Below, in pieces: positions 17,359 to 27,166 of a stretch of 64,000 bases of DNA; the stretch's first letter is position 1, and each line of letters starts with the position of its first letter. The stretch is from Clostridium sp. C8-1-8 (GTDB lineage Bacteria; Bacillota; Clostridia; Clostridiales; Clostridiaceae): contig NZ_JAABNO010000015.1 of the NCBI RefSeq assembly GCF_009928445.1, positions 28,349-92,348 of the forward strand, read 5' to 3'. The notes beneath the pieces are model-generated. The model saw nothing but the letters and a program-made list of their open reading frames with translations. It had not been told where the DNA came from and did no database searches. A program made the position numbers and the translations under genes.

Positions 17359-19110
17359 TTATATCTTAAATTTTGATACTATAGACATAAGTTTTTCAAC
17401 ATTTTCCTTTGATTTATTCGATTGATCTATGACTTCGCCTGCCATGTCAACAATAGTATTTGTCTTTTCAGCAATTGTAGTCATGCCAGAAGCACCTTCA
17501 TTGGTTGCATGGCTTACTTCGTCAATTGATCTATTAACATCTTGGATTGAAGCTAGAAGTTCCTCAGCAGTAGAGCTTAAGTCCGTAACTAAATCATTAA
17601 AGGTTAATGAATCAACATTATATTGATCCCCAGTAGTAACTAGCTTTTTATAATCAGGAATAACTTGCTTTTCAATGAAAGCTAACACATCTACAGAGCT
17701 ATCTTTAAGCTTATTAACTGCATTTATTACTAAATCTGTAACTGTTTGAATCTGCATGGCGCTTTGCTTTGAAACTTCAGCTAACTTTCTTATTTCATCA
17801 GCTACAACTGCAAAACCTTTGCCAGACTCTCCAGCTCTTGCAGCTTCGATAGCGGCATTTAATGCAAGCAAGTTAGTTTGAGAAGATATTTCCAATATAC
17901 TAGCAGTAAGGGAGTTGATTTGCTCTACAGCCTTTACTTCTTCAAGAGATGTTTTAAGGTTTTTATCTAATGTCACTGTCATTAGCTTAGAATCTTTTTG
18001 AGACTCAATAGCTTCAGATTTTAATGTAGTTGCTCTTAAGCTTATCTCTTTTGAAGAGGAAACTCCATCTTCTGATTTTGTTGCAATACTTTCAACTGCT
18101 TTTTCTATTTCTACGGTAGAAGCATTCATTTCTTCAGTAGCGGCAGAGGTTTCTTCCATTCCAGCAGATAGTTGCTCCACGGTTTTTGATATTTCTTCAA
18201 GCTCTGCACCTAGACTTACCATATTTATATTTGAACTTTCTACCATTTCATTAACAGACTTAGTGGAAGTAATAACATCACTTAGAACTTGTCTGAATTC
18301 TTTTCTGGATGCACCTTCAGCTATTATTATTTGCCCAAATTCATCTTTGTCTTCTAGATACTTTGTATAGCTATCATCATATATAAGATCAAGTTCTGCT
18401 GTTTTATTAATCAAAGAGATTGCAAGCTTTGCTCTTCTATTAATGTTAATTATCAAAGCTATTCCAAGGAGTAAGGATAAAGTTAATGTTATTAAAGAAG
18501 TTGTTAATATAATCCCTTCTACACTTTTCACAGATGAACTGCTATTGGATATAACAGTCTTGGCGTAATCATCAAGGATTTCCTCTATTTGATTAATATT
18601 GCCCCTTGCCGAATCGAAGGTGGCATAGAATTGCTTTTTGTCCTTGATAGAGTTATTTTGAGAATCATAAAGACTTGTCCACGATTTGAAGTCTTTATCA
18701 AATTTTTCAAATAACTGAAATGTGTTCAAATTAGAATCCTTATGAGTCAGCTTACTTATATTAGCTTGATCCTTAAGCAATATGTCCTTAGCTTTATTAA
18801 CCCTTTCGTAAGTTTGTTTTACGTTTTCATCGTAGGTGCTTTTTAGCTTACTGACATCATCTGAAGCATCAATAGACTGAAGTTCGGATACAGCGGATAT
18901 AGCTTGGTAAAAATCTCGGTCTGCATTTAATAACCAATATTCACTTAGGTGTGTCTCATCATAAAGATTTGAGACTAGTTTTTTTGTTAGACTATCAATG
19001 TTTAAGAGCGATACTGCTGAAACAAAAAACAATGATAATACAGGCACTAGCATAATAATACTCATCTTAGCACCTAATTTTAAATTATTGATTTTTAGAA
19101 ATTTAAGCAT
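17359..19110 (-). CDS. Methyl-accepting chemotaxis protein with four-helix-bundle sensor
   Basis: A 583-residue receptor. An N-terminal membrane helix (about 15-37) and a second at about 200-222 flank a helical extracellular domain of the 4HB-MCP type ([29 protein letters not shown]-like region). A HAMP-like stretch and the signalling tip [33 protein letters not shown] follow. RBS GGGGTGA precedes the ATG on the minus strand. It is divergent from another receptor gene and has the [21 protein letters not shown] segment common to all four receptors here. Confidence 0.9.
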   Translation of the reverse strand: MLKFLKINNLKLGAKMSIIMLVPVLSLFFVSAVSLLNIDSLTKKLVSNLYDETHLSEYWLLNADRDFYQAISAVSELQSIDASDDVSKLKSTYDENVKQTYERVNKAKDILLKDQANISKLTHKDSNLNTFQLFEKFDKDFKSWTSLYDSQNNSIKDKKQFYATFDSARGNINQIEEILDDYAKTVISNSSSSVKSVEGIILTTSLITLTLSLLLGIALIININRRAKLAISLINKTAELDLIYDDSYTKYLEDKDEFGQIIIAEGASRKEFRQVLSDVITSTKSVNEMVESSNINMVSLGAELEEISKTVEQLSAGMEETSAATEEMNASTVEIEKAVESIATKSEDGVSSSKEISLRATTLKSEAIESQKDSKLMTVTLDKNLKTSLEEVKAVEQINSLTASILEISSQTNLLALNAAIEAARAGESGKGFAVVADEIRKLAEVSKQSAMQIQTVTDLVINAVNKLKDSSVDVLAFIEKQVIPDYKKLVTTGDQYNVDSLTFNDLVTDLSSTAEELLASIQDVNRSIDEVSHATNEGASGMTTIAEKTNTIVDMAGEVIDQSNKSKENVEKLMSIVSKFKI

Positions 19111-19311
19111 ATAAGTTCACCCCAAATAAAATTTATTTTTTTGAAAAGTCAGAAAACTTAGAATAATGTATATATAGTGATTGCTATCAACAGTATATAA
19201 CAAAATATTATTTCTTTCTACAAAAAATTCACTTCAATTTTGGATTAATTATAGAAAAGTAACACATTTTTCATATAAGTAAAGAAATATAGAAGTTTTA
19301 CGATAAAATGA

Positions 19312-19333
19312 CTATATACTTTGAAGTATATAG
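19312..19333. promoter_or_regulatory. Perfect palindrome upstream of a chemoreceptor gene
   Basis: Ten-base arms CTATATACTT and AAGTATATAG surround a central TG, 32 bp before the ATG. It may be a repressor site or a leader hairpin. The rest of the 19111-19365 divergent spacer shows no other clear signal. Confidence 0.4.
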
Positions 19334-19365
19334 AAAGTTATACACTTTTGGAAAGGGGATACTAG

Positions 19366-21060
19366 ATGAAATTAAAGGGGAGAATATCTTTAATCATTTC
19401 TATTACTCTTGTTTTGTTTTCTTCGTTGTTAGGTGGAATTATTTATCTTAAGGTTACTAATATTATTGATATGAAGATACAAAGTGAGCTTAATACAAAC
19501 TCAAATATGGGGTTATTGATTCTGGATAAAAAGTATCAAGGACAATGGAAGGTTCAGGATGGTAAGTTATATAAAGGGGAAAACATTATAAATAATGATT
19601 CTTCTGTAATAGACGAGGTCAAAGAAAAGACAGGCATGTATGCTACTATTTTTATGGGGGATACAAGAATAGCTACTAACATTAAAGATAAAGATGGCAA
19701 TAGAAGTGTTGGTACTAAGGCAAATTCTGATGTTGTGAATACAGTTATAAAAGACGGTAAAACTTATGACGGCAAAGTAAATATACAAGGGAATGAAGTA
19801 AAATCACACTACGTACCATTGAAAGATGATAGTGGAAATATAGTAGGAATGTGGTTCGTTGGTATAGCACAAGAAGATGTATTAAAGCAGCTCACAGAAA
19901 TGGCTATATACATAGCAGGTTTTAGTTTAATTCTAATATTAATTGGAGTATTTATTGCTATCAGAATTGCAAAATACATAACAAAAGACTTGGAAATCTT
20001 GCAGAAAGATATAGCGGCATTTTCTTCAGGAGATTTTAGTATAAAGATGAATAATAAACTTCTAGCAAGAAAAGATGAGATTGGACAGATTAGTAAAGTA
20101 GTTGAGTCTATGCAGAGTGGTATCAAGGGTATAGTAGGTAATGTTATAGAAGAAACTAAGGCTATTGAAAGTAATGTAGATACTATAAATGAGAGACTAA
20201 ATAGGCTTAATGTGGACATAGAAAGTATATCTTCAACTACTGAAGAGTTATCAGCAGGCTTAGAACAAACTTCTGCTTCTGCTTATGAAATGAATGAAAC
20301 TTCTTCAGCTATAGAATCAAAGGTAGAAGAAACTTCAGAAAAAGCTAAAAGTGGAAAGCTGGCATCTAGAGAAATAAAACTAAGGGCTGAAGAGTTGAAG
20401 GCAAAGGCTGTAAATTCACAAAAGTTTGCTAAAGACATATATGATAAAACACAAAAAAACATGATTGTATCTATAGAAAAATCAAAGTCCATTGAAAAAA
20501 TTAAAATATTATCTGAAACAATATTAAAAATATCAGCTCAAACTAATTTGTTAGCTTTAAATGCTGCTATAGAAGCAGCAAGTGCAGGAGAAGCTGGAAA
20601 GGGATTCTCTGTAGTAGCAGATGCGGTAAGATCTCTAGCAGAAAATTCTCAAAACGCTGCAACAGAGATTCAAAATATAACTAAGCAGGTTATTGAATCA
20701 GTGGATGAGCTAGCGGAAAATTCCCAAGATATGCTGGAATTTATGGATAATACAGTTTTTCAAGATTATAAGACTTTTGTACAGACTGGTGAACAGTATA
20801 GAGAAGATGCAGTTTTCGTAGAAGGCTTAGTTACAGATTTTTCAACTACTTCAGAGGAGTTAGCAAGATCTATAAATAATATGGTAACAACCATAAATGA
20901 AATAACTAGTGCGGCAAATGATGGAGCAATTGGCTCTACTAGTATAGCGGAGAAAACTATAGCTATGGTTGATAGTATAAATACTTTAGTTAATGAAGCC
21001 AAAAATACTAAAGAAAGCTCTGATAGATTAGAAAATAGTATAAGTGAGTTTAAGGTGTGA
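19366..21060 (+). CDS. Methyl-accepting chemotaxis protein with single Cache sensor and altered tip
   Basis: A 564-residue receptor with membrane helices at about 7-29 and 180-203. They flank a single-Cache-type extracellular domain ([51 protein letters not shown]). HAMP follows, then a signalling tip reading [33 protein letters not shown]. The usual EAAR is EAAS here. The arginine aligns with Tsr Arg388, a trimer-of-dimers contact. The usual ADEVR is ADAVR. RBS GAAAGGGG lies before the ATG. Confidence 0.9.
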   Translation: MKLKGRISLIISITLVLFSSLLGGIIYLKVTNIIDMKIQSELNTNSNMGLLILDKKYQGQWKVQDGKLYKGENIINNDSSVIDEVKEKTGMYATIFMGDTRIATNIKDKDGNRSVGTKANSDVVNTVIKDGKTYDGKVNIQGNEVKSHYVPLKDDSGNIVGMWFVGIAQEDVLKQLTEMAIYIAGFSLILILIGVFIAIRIAKYITKDLEILQKDIAAFSSGDFSIKMNNKLLARKDEIGQISKVVESMQSGIKGIVGNVIEETKAIESNVDTINERLNRLNVDIESISSTTEELSAGLEQTSASAYEMNETSSAIESKVEETSEKAKSGKLASREIKLRAEELKAKAVNSQKFAKDIYDKTQKNMIVSIEKSKSIEKIKILSETILKISAQTNLLALNAAIEAASAGEAGKGFSVVADAVRSLAENSQNAATEIQNITKQVIESVDELAENSQDMLEFMDNTVFQDYKTFVQTGEQYREDAVFVEGLVTDFSTTSEELARSINNMVTTINEITSAANDGAIGSTSIAEKTIAMVDSINTLVNEAKNTKESSDRLENSISEFKV

Positions 21061-21212
21061 TAGTTATAGCAATTATGACTATAGGTGCTGTTAAATGTCT
21101 GTATTGACAATAGGTTATTAGTAACCTGGCCTTTATAAGCTTAAGCAAATAATTAATAGGATTTTATCATATTACATTATTAATGATATTAATTTAGTGA
21201 TTTTAATTAATA

Positions 21213-21270
21213 TAAGACACTAATAAGACAGTCAGCTAATGTCTAATCTTATTAGTGTCTTTTTGTGTTT
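21213..21270 (+). terminator. Strong terminator, overlapping the end of the convergent permease gene
   Basis: AGACACTAATAAGA (21215-21228) is the exact complement of TCTTATTAGTGTCT (21247-21260), followed by TTTTTGTGTTTT. The stop codon and last codons of the minus-strand permease lie in the loop and right arm. Confidence 0.85.
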
Positions 21271-22741
21271 TATTTTTCACTAGATTTCTCGCAATACAGG
21301 TACGTTTCTTTTCATCCGAAGTAAGATTTTTCGGTAATTTACCTATGCATTGCATAAGATTAAGTTGCTTTAGTGCCACTAAAACAATACCTTCTCTTTC
21401 AGTAGGTTTAATCCTTTGATAAATTAAAGGAAGCATAACATTATCAAAAACGCTGAACTCTCCTAATAGATCACAATCCTTTGATTCAAAACTTGTATCT
21501 TTAGAGATTGTTTCTTTAAGATGACTCTTTTCCATGGATAATATAATCCGATGACTTATCGTAACCACTATAAGACCTAACAATGCTACTACAACAAGAA
21601 CAGTTAAAAAAGAAAAATTCACAGCATAATTATGTTGATCAAATTGTACTGAACTATCTTGATCAAGAGCTTGGAGTACATTTGCATTAGAATATTTTCT
21701 TATAGCAATAAAACTCAGAATTATAGAAATAAAGCTTTCTAGTATAAACTTAATTATAAGACCTGTGAAAGCTTGATTATTACTAGCTCCTAAAGATAGT
21801 TTTATAACTAAATCATTTTTATTATGGTACAGTTCACTTATGATACAGCCTATAAAAGTTAAAGTGGAAATAAATAAAACTATAATATTTAGTGTTAGTG
21901 AATATGGTATGTTATACTTTTCATTAAAAAAATTGTTTCTTACATCCTTAGGTTTATTAACATAATAGGAATAGTTAAACATACTTAGTTTATTTGTAGC
22001 TTCTTTAACTTTGTTCTGAAGGTATGATGAGGAAGCATTATCTTTGAATTCTATCAAAAAGCTGTTGTAAAAGATCTGATCTCGTAAAGATATATTATTA
22101 AGCTCAGCAGTCATTGGAGTTAGAGCTCTATTATCCAATAAATCTACAGCATCATGATTATAAATGGCATTACCCAAAGGTGAAGGGCAGTACTGTTTTA
22201 TAAATCCAATTATATTATAGGTTCTGTTCCCTATGGCCAAATTGTCACCTAACTTTAGAAATTTCGAATAATTATACCCTAGTATTATTGGAATATGATT
22301 TCCCTCAGAAGAATTAAAATCAGAATGAGTAAAATACCTACCTGATAAAAGGTCAATTTTAAAATATTCTTGAATTTTATCATCAATTATAAGAGTATTA
22401 ATCTGTATCCTCTTTTTATTTGAAGTAAATTGATAATCTTTAGCATAATAGTGACTGATATTCTTTATTTTAAGACCAGTTGATAACTCATTTATAAAGG
22501 TATTGTAATTTACATTTGTAATCTCCTTCGAAAAGATATTTTGATCAATTGTAGATGTAAGTTGAAAAATACTATCAGAAGAGGGAAGTTTATTTATAAC
22601 ATCACAGACATATTGGTATTGGCTGAATCTATTCTCTATTGTTATTGAAGAAGAAAATATAATCATAAGCAATACTATCATGCTTACATTGCATATAAGT
22701 GCTTTTTTTATACTAAAAATTCCATCATAAAGGTAAAACAT
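21236..22741 (-). CDS. FtsX-like ABC permease fused to a degenerate ATPase fragment
   Basis: A 501-residue protein. One membrane helix near 15-37 is followed by a large extracellular MacB-type domain (FKIDLLSGRYF, IPIILGYNYSKFLKLGD, YNIIGFIKQYCPSP), then three membrane helices at about 280-400. From about residue 420 the sequence changes to LLGEFSVFDNVMLPLIYQRIKPTEREGIVLVALKQLNLM...LTSDEKKRTCIARNLVKN. This clearly resembles the Q-loop-to-signature part of LolD/MacB-type ATPases (ENVxLPLxY...LSGGQQQRVAIARAL). Walker A, Walker B and the true LSGGQ are missing. It ends inside a terminator. Probably a deletion product. Confidence 0.75.
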   Translation of the reverse strand: MFYLYDGIFSIKKALICNVSMIVLLMIIFSSSITIENRFSQYQYVCDVINKLPSSDSIFQLTSTIDQNIFSKEITNVNYNTFINELSTGLKIKNISHYYAKDYQFTSNKKRIQINTLIIDDKIQEYFKIDLLSGRYFTHSDFNSSEGNHIPIILGYNYSKFLKLGDNLAIGNRTYNIIGFIKQYCPSPLGNAIYNHDAVDLLDNRALTPMTAELNNISLRDQIFYNSFLIEFKDNASSSYLQNKVKEATNKLSMFNYSYYVNKPKDVRNNFFNEKYNIPYSLTLNIIVLFISTLTFIGCIISELYHNKNDLVIKLSLGASNNQAFTGLIIKFILESFISIILSFIAIRKYSNANVLQALDQDSSVQFDQHNYAVNFSFLTVLVVVALLGLIVVTISHRIILSMEKSHLKETISKDTSFESKDCDLLGEFSVFDNVMLPLIYQRIKPTEREGIVLVALKQLNLMQCIGKLPKNLTSDEKKRTCIARNLVKNKTQKDTNKIRH

Positions 22742-22745
22742 AAAG

Positions 22746-23795
22746 TCACTTCCTTAAAAAAAGTAATTTTAGATATTGAACTGTGGATATAAAAAATGCT
22801 GCAACAATTAAAAATATCGTATTGATTTCTAGCATTTCTTTAGTTAATGGCATTGTATAGTAGGTTAATAGGATTTTGTGTATCAACGGTGCTAATAAAT
22901 ATATAAAAAATGTAGAAATAATTAGACTAATAATACTTGTAATAAAATTATCTTTTAAGATTATTAGACTTGTTATATGTGATGGTTTATTTAAAGTAGT
23001 GTTAAATATAATGTTATTATTACGCACTTTAAAACTGGAAAGTAATAGTATTGGTATTATTGAGAGTAGAATCAGAAAATATGTTTCTATATCAGTAAAT
23101 GTATTAGGAAGAAATTTAGTATAACGATTAAGAGACATATTTTTAATCGTACAATTTATAGAAGCCTTTGTAAGAACATTTTTTAGAGTAAATATATCTG
23201 AATTTATTTTGGAAGTAGGATTAGATATATAGATATTTATACTTTTATTAACTAATAATTCATCTATTAATTCATCTGGAAAGGAATTAATAGGGATAAT
23301 TACTGTAGGATATGGAGACTTGTCCGTATCTACTGAGCCTAAAATACCGATTAATTTGTAGTCTCTAATAAAGTTAGGTAAGTCCTCTTTAGACACTGTA
23401 TTAGAGAGTAGCATGGATTTATTATCTCTAATAGAAAAGTAGGTTCCCCTTAGCAGTTGAGTTTTATAATAATATTTATCTTTAAGATTTGTAGTAATAA
23501 TATTTATGGCTGATAGAGGAGTTTTTACTGATAAATCACTAATAATTAAGTCACTATCAAGGTTTGTAGCCCCTATAACTTTTATGAGGTTATTTAGCAT
23601 GTTTTTATTTTGTATATGTATAGATATGGTATAACTTGTACCATTTGTCCTTATGGTATTGTTAAAATTAGAGTAGCTTTCTGAATCTATTAAGATTAAG
23701 TATAGATAAAATGTAATAAAGGAAATAATCAGTAAAGCTATATTAGGAAGTATAAAAAAGAGGTTATTTATCCATTTATTTGATGATGTATTCAT
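22746..23795 (-). CDS. Divergent FtsX/MacB-like permease
   Basis: A 349-residue membrane protein with an N-terminal helix (about 10-32), an extracellular region of about 190 residues (TYFSIRDNKSMLLSNTVSKEDLPNFI, LIGILGSVDTDKSPYPTVIIPI), and three C-terminal helices at about 235-255, 285-308 and 325-345. This is the FtsX topology. It lies 4 bp upstream of the fused permease, so the two form one operon, with RBS AAAGGAG. No intact ATPase gene is present nearby, so the transporter is unlikely to work by itself. Confidence 0.65.
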   Translation of the reverse strand: MNTSSNKWINNLFFILPNIALLIISFITFYLYLILIDSESYSNFNNTIRTNGTSYTISIHIQNKNMLNNLIKVIGATNLDSDLIISDLSVKTPLSAINIITTNLKDKYYYKTQLLRGTYFSIRDNKSMLLSNTVSKEDLPNFIRDYKLIGILGSVDTDKSPYPTVIIPINSFPDELIDELLVNKSINIYISNPTSKINSDIFTLKNVLTKASINCTIKNMSLNRYTKFLPNTFTDIETYFLILLSIIPILLLSSFKVRNNNIIFNTTLNKPSHITSLIILKDNFITSIISLIISTFFIYLLAPLIHKILLTYYTMPLTKEMLEINTIFLIVAAFFISTVQYLKLLFLRK

Positions 23796-24248
23796 CTAGA
23801 GTACTCCTTTTAGATTAGTTTTATATAGGTATACTATTTCAAAGTAAAATATATAAAGTAATAGTTCAGTTAGAAACTCTATAGTAGAGTTATAAGTAGA
23901 AATATCAAAGCTATGATTGCTCTAATATATATTTATAAGAATTATGATATGAAATTAAGTATTGCATTACAATATATGTAAAAATATATTAACTAAAAGT
24001 TATGAAAGTTTAACATTAGTTTGTAGATATTATTATGAAAAATCTAGATGTGCAAAAATATCACTGAAGAAGGTGTTTTTTATTTTGTGATATAATCACT
24101 ATAAAAGAGTTGATATATAGAAACTAATAGTTGATTGACAAGTTCTATATAGTTTTTCAACTACAACTATTAAGTTTTCGTAATATTCATAGAATTAAGG
24201 AAGCTAATTGTTACATATAAATATAAATTAAGTGGAGACTTAGGAATT
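23796..24248. other. Divergent intergenic region containing a degenerate repeat copy D
   Basis: AT-rich spacer between divergent genes. From 24016 to about 24090 it aligns with copy B: ATTAGTTTGTAGAT, then AATCTAGATGTGCAAAAA, then TATCACTGAAGAAGG. The final hairpin arm is lost. A possible AACTATATAG-type dyad surrounds 24145-24155. No gene seen. Confidence 0.45.
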
Positions 24249-24998
24249 ATGAAGAAAGACTTTTTGCTTGAGGAAGAACTATATATTCCTGTTAAGGAGT
24301 ATTTTGTTAGTATAGGATATGAAGTAAAAGCAGAGGTAGGACATTGTGATGTGTTTGCTATGAAGGAAAATAAAGTTACAGTGGTGGAACTAAAGAAAGG
24401 ACTTACTATAGAGCTATTAATACAAGCTGCTAATAGGCAAAGATTTGCTGACATTGTTTATATAGCTATACCAAAACCTAAAATTAATTTCTATAGTAAG
24501 AAGTGGAAGGATACCTTACACCTTCTTAGAAGACTACAGCTAGGTTTAATTCTAGTATCAAAAAAAGATAATGAGCATAATATAAAGGTTGCTTTAGAAC
24601 CAACGGCCTTTGATATTAAAAAGAGTGTAAGTGCTGGCAAGAAGAAGAGAAATGCTTTAGTGAAAGAGTTTAAAAGTAGAAGTTTAGAAGATAATGTGGG
24701 TGGGAGTAGAGGAAAAAAACTAATGACAGCATATAGAGAGCAAGCTATAAAAATTGCAGAGTATATGATGGATAATGGATCAACTTCTGCAGCAGATCTT
24801 GCTAAAATAGGATTTGATCACAAAAAAGCTTATTCGATCATTTATAAAAACTATTATAACTGGTTTGAAAAACTTGAAAAAGGCAGGTATATACTCAATA
24901 AAAAGGGTATAGAAGAAATTGGGGCTAGAATAAAACATAAAGAAATAGAAGAACTTAATGATTCTAAGAGCTGTGAAACTGAAACTTATTGCCCTTAA
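24249..24998 (+). CDS. DUF2161 protein with PD-(D/E)XK nuclease-like fold
   Basis: A 249-residue protein. Residues about 1-100 carry a PD-(D/E)XK-type core: GYEVKAEVGHCDVFAMKENKVTVVELKKG gives the Asp...Glu-x-Lys triad. A basic linker (AGKKKRNALVKEFKSRS) follows, then a C-terminal winged-helix-like segment (about 165-235, YREQAIKIAEYMMDNGSTSAADLAKIGF). This matches DUF2161 proteins. The substrate is unknown; no methylase or other restriction partner is adjacent. It stands alone, preceded by repeat copy D. Confidence 0.75.
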   Translation: MKKDFLLEEELYIPVKEYFVSIGYEVKAEVGHCDVFAMKENKVTVVELKKGLTIELLIQAANRQRFADIVYIAIPKPKINFYSKKWKDTLHLLRRLQLGLILVSKKDNEHNIKVALEPTAFDIKKSVSAGKKKRNALVKEFKSRSLEDNVGGSRGKKLMTAYREQAIKIAEYMMDNGSTSAADLAKIGFDHKKAYSIIYKNYYNWFEKLEKGRYILNKKGIEEIGARIKHKEIEELNDSKSCETETYCP

Positions 24999-25130
24999 AG
25001 GCAAGCATTGTGTAAGAACCTATTCAATAAATAAATAATTTAAAAAATTGGAACAGTTTCTGTAAATTTGGATTTTTGTGTTATAATTTCTACGGTTTAA
25101 TAAATTATTTTAAAAAAGTGGGGGATAAAA

Positions 25131-26771
25131 ATGCTAGTTCCAAAGTTGGTAACTTGTTTAAAAGGGTACACAAAGGAACAATTTCTAAGGGATATAGTTT
25201 CAGGGATAATAGTAGCTATAATAGCATTACCATTGTCTATAGCTCTAGCCATTGCTTCAGGAGTATCACCAGAAAAGGGATTGTATACAGCTATTTTCGG
25301 TGGTTTTATAGTATCTTTGCTTGGGGGAAGCAGGGTGCAGATAGGCGGTCCTACTGGAGCTTTTGTTGTTATTGTATACGGAATTATACAAAAGTATGGA
25401 TTAGATGGACTTATAGTATCTACAATGATGGCTGGAGTTTTTCTAATCATAATCGGTTTTTTAAAGCTTGGAAGTTTTATTAAATTCATTCCTTCCTCAA
25501 TTACCACTGGATTTACAAGTGGTATAGCGGTTGTAATATTTTCAACACAAATAAAGGATTTGCTTGGTCTTAATATCAAGTCTGTACCTTCAGAATTTAT
25601 AGGTAAGTGGGAAGCGTATATCTCAAATATAGGAACTATAAGTTTTTCAGCAACTATTATAGCTTTGCTTACGCTTGCTATCATAATAGCATGGCCTAAG
25701 ATAAATAAAAAGATACCTGGTACCTTTGTTGCTATAATAATTGTTACTATAATTACTTCTGTATTCAAACTTCCTATCAATACTATAGGAAAACAGTTTG
25801 GTCACATCTCATCAGCCTTACCTAGTTTTACTTTACCTAAAATAAATATGCAAATGATAAATGAACTTTTAATGCCTTCATTGACCATAGCTATATTAGG
25901 TGGTGTAGAATCATTACTCTCAGCAGTGGTTGCTGATGGAATGATAGGTGGAAGACATCGTTCGAACATGGAACTTATCGCTCAAGGAACAGCCAATATA
26001 TTTTCAGCAGCTTTTGGGGGTATACCAGTAACTGGTGCTATAGCAAGAACCGCTGCTAACGTTAAAAATGGAGGAAGAACACCCGTTGCAGGAATAGTTC
26101 ACTCTATTGGATTATTAATCATACTTCTAATTTGTATGCCTTATGTTAAGCTTATTCCAATGTCCTCATTGGCAGCGATTCTTGTTATGGTCTCTTATAA
26201 TATGGGAGAATGGACAGTGTTTAAAAAGGTATTCAAAGCACCAAAAAGTGATTCTCTAGTATTTATTGTTACCTTCATACTTACAATTGTATTAGACTTA
26301 GTAGTGGCTATAGGAGTTGGAGTAGTACTGGCATCTTTATTATTTATGAAAAAGATGGCTGAAGTCACTGAAGTTAAATATGTACTAGATGACATAAAAG
26401 ATTTAGAAGATAACAGCTTAAATGAATATAAGAGCATATCAGAAAATGTTGCTATTTATGAAATAACTGGACCATTTTTCTTTGGTGCAGCAAGCAAGTT
26501 TGTAAGTGCTATAAGAGAGATGGGACAACCGCCTAAAATCCTAATCGTAAAGATGACTAAGGTTCCTTATATGGATTCTACAGCTTACAACTCCTTTGAG
26601 ATGCTAAATGAGATGTGCGTCAATAATAATACAAGACTAATGATATTAGATGCTCAAGAGCAGCCGATGAAAATGCTTAAGAAATATGGCTTTGTAGATA
26701 TAATCGGTGAGGAGAACTTCTGCAGCACTCTAGACGAAGCTATGTCTATAGAAACTGAGAAGGTTAGCTAA
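25131..26771 (+). CDS. SulP-family anion permease with STAS domain
   Basis: A 546-residue transporter of the SLC26/SulP family. It begins with the typical LKGYTKEQFLRDIVSGIIVAIIALPLSIALAIASGVSPEKGLYTAI and GGSRVQIGGPTGAFVV. About 12 to 14 membrane spans are followed by a cytoplasmic STAS domain (about 430-540, VAIYEITGPFFFGAASKF, MDSTAYNSFEML). It may carry sulfate, bicarbonate or another anion. Sulfate is plausible because a SAM-I-controlled operon follows, but that is context only. RBS GGGGGATA precedes the ATG. Confidence 0.9.
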   Translation: MLVPKLVTCLKGYTKEQFLRDIVSGIIVAIIALPLSIALAIASGVSPEKGLYTAIFGGFIVSLLGGSRVQIGGPTGAFVVIVYGIIQKYGLDGLIVSTMMAGVFLIIIGFLKLGSFIKFIPSSITTGFTSGIAVVIFSTQIKDLLGLNIKSVPSEFIGKWEAYISNIGTISFSATIIALLTLAIIIAWPKINKKIPGTFVAIIIVTIITSVFKLPINTIGKQFGHISSALPSFTLPKINMQMINELLMPSLTIAILGGVESLLSAVVADGMIGGRHRSNMELIAQGTANIFSAAFGGIPVTGAIARTAANVKNGGRTPVAGIVHSIGLLIILLICMPYVKLIPMSSLAAILVMVSYNMGEWTVFKKVFKAPKSDSLVFIVTFILTIVLDLVVAIGVGVVLASLLFMKKMAEVTEVKYVLDDIKDLEDNSLNEYKSISENVAIYEITGPFFFGAASKFVSAIREMGQPPKILIVKMTKVPYMDSTAYNSFEMLNEMCVNNNTRLMILDAQEQPMKMLKKYGFVDIIGEENFCSTLDEAMSIETEKVS

Positions 26772-26841
26772 AAAGTCAGATGGTACAAAAGATGACCTTA
26801 GAGAGTCTTCTTATGGACAAAGATTGCATAAAAAACATATA

Positions 26842-26870
26842 TTGACATATAATTAACTAACGAATATAAT
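26842..26870 (+). promoter_or_regulatory. Promoter of the SAM-riboswitch operon
   Basis: Consensus sigma-A boxes TTGACA (26842-26847) and TATAAT (26865-26870) with a 17-bp spacer. They are placed about 50 bp before the SAM-I aptamer. Confidence 0.85.
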
Positions 26871-26923
26871 AAAAATATAATCTAAAGTACGTACATTGAT
26901 TATAAAAAATATAATAATATTCA

Positions 26924-27093
26924 CTTATCGAGAGTGGTGGAGGGACTGGCCCTATGAAGCCCAACAACCGGCATTATTATTGCAGCGGTGTTAATTCCTG
27001 CAGAAAGTTTAATTTAACTTCTGAAAGATAAGACAAGTAGTGGTATGTTTATTTAAGCTATTTTTCTTATTTAGAAAAATAGCTTTTATTTTA
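26924..27093 (+). promoter_or_regulatory. SAM-I (S-box) riboswitch with terminator
   Basis: P1 is CTTATC (26924-26929) with GATAAG (27027-27032). The S-box core is clear: GAGAGTGGTGGAGGGACTGGCCCTATGAAGCCC is split over 26930-26963, then AACAACCGGC, the GCGGTG arm, AATTCCTGCAGAAAG and TTCTGAAAGATAAG. A terminator hairpin AAGCTATTTTTC/GAAAAATAGCTT (27055-27086) with a T-rich tail follows. S-boxes turn genes off when SAM is plentiful, so the ECF operon should be expressed when SAM or methionine is scarce. Confidence 0.95.
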
Positions 27094-27104
27094 TGATTCA
27101 AAAT

Positions 27105-27144
27105 AGGCTATGTTTAATTTCTACACAGTACTTTAACAGAGCCT
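27105..27144. repeat. Short MITE-like hairpin element
   Basis: Ends AGGCTATGTTTAA and CTTTAACAGAGCCT are near-perfect terminal inverted repeats in a 40-bp unit inside the ECF operon leader. The same ends recur at 48987-49031 in reverse orientation. Confidence 0.5.
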
Positions 27145-27166
27145 AAAAATAAAAGGGGGCTTTTTA

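Noticed and set aside
25097-25780. Long minus-strand open frame opposite the SulP gene
   Set aside because: It is the shadow of a strongly supported SulP coding region, with no RBS or family resemblance of its own.
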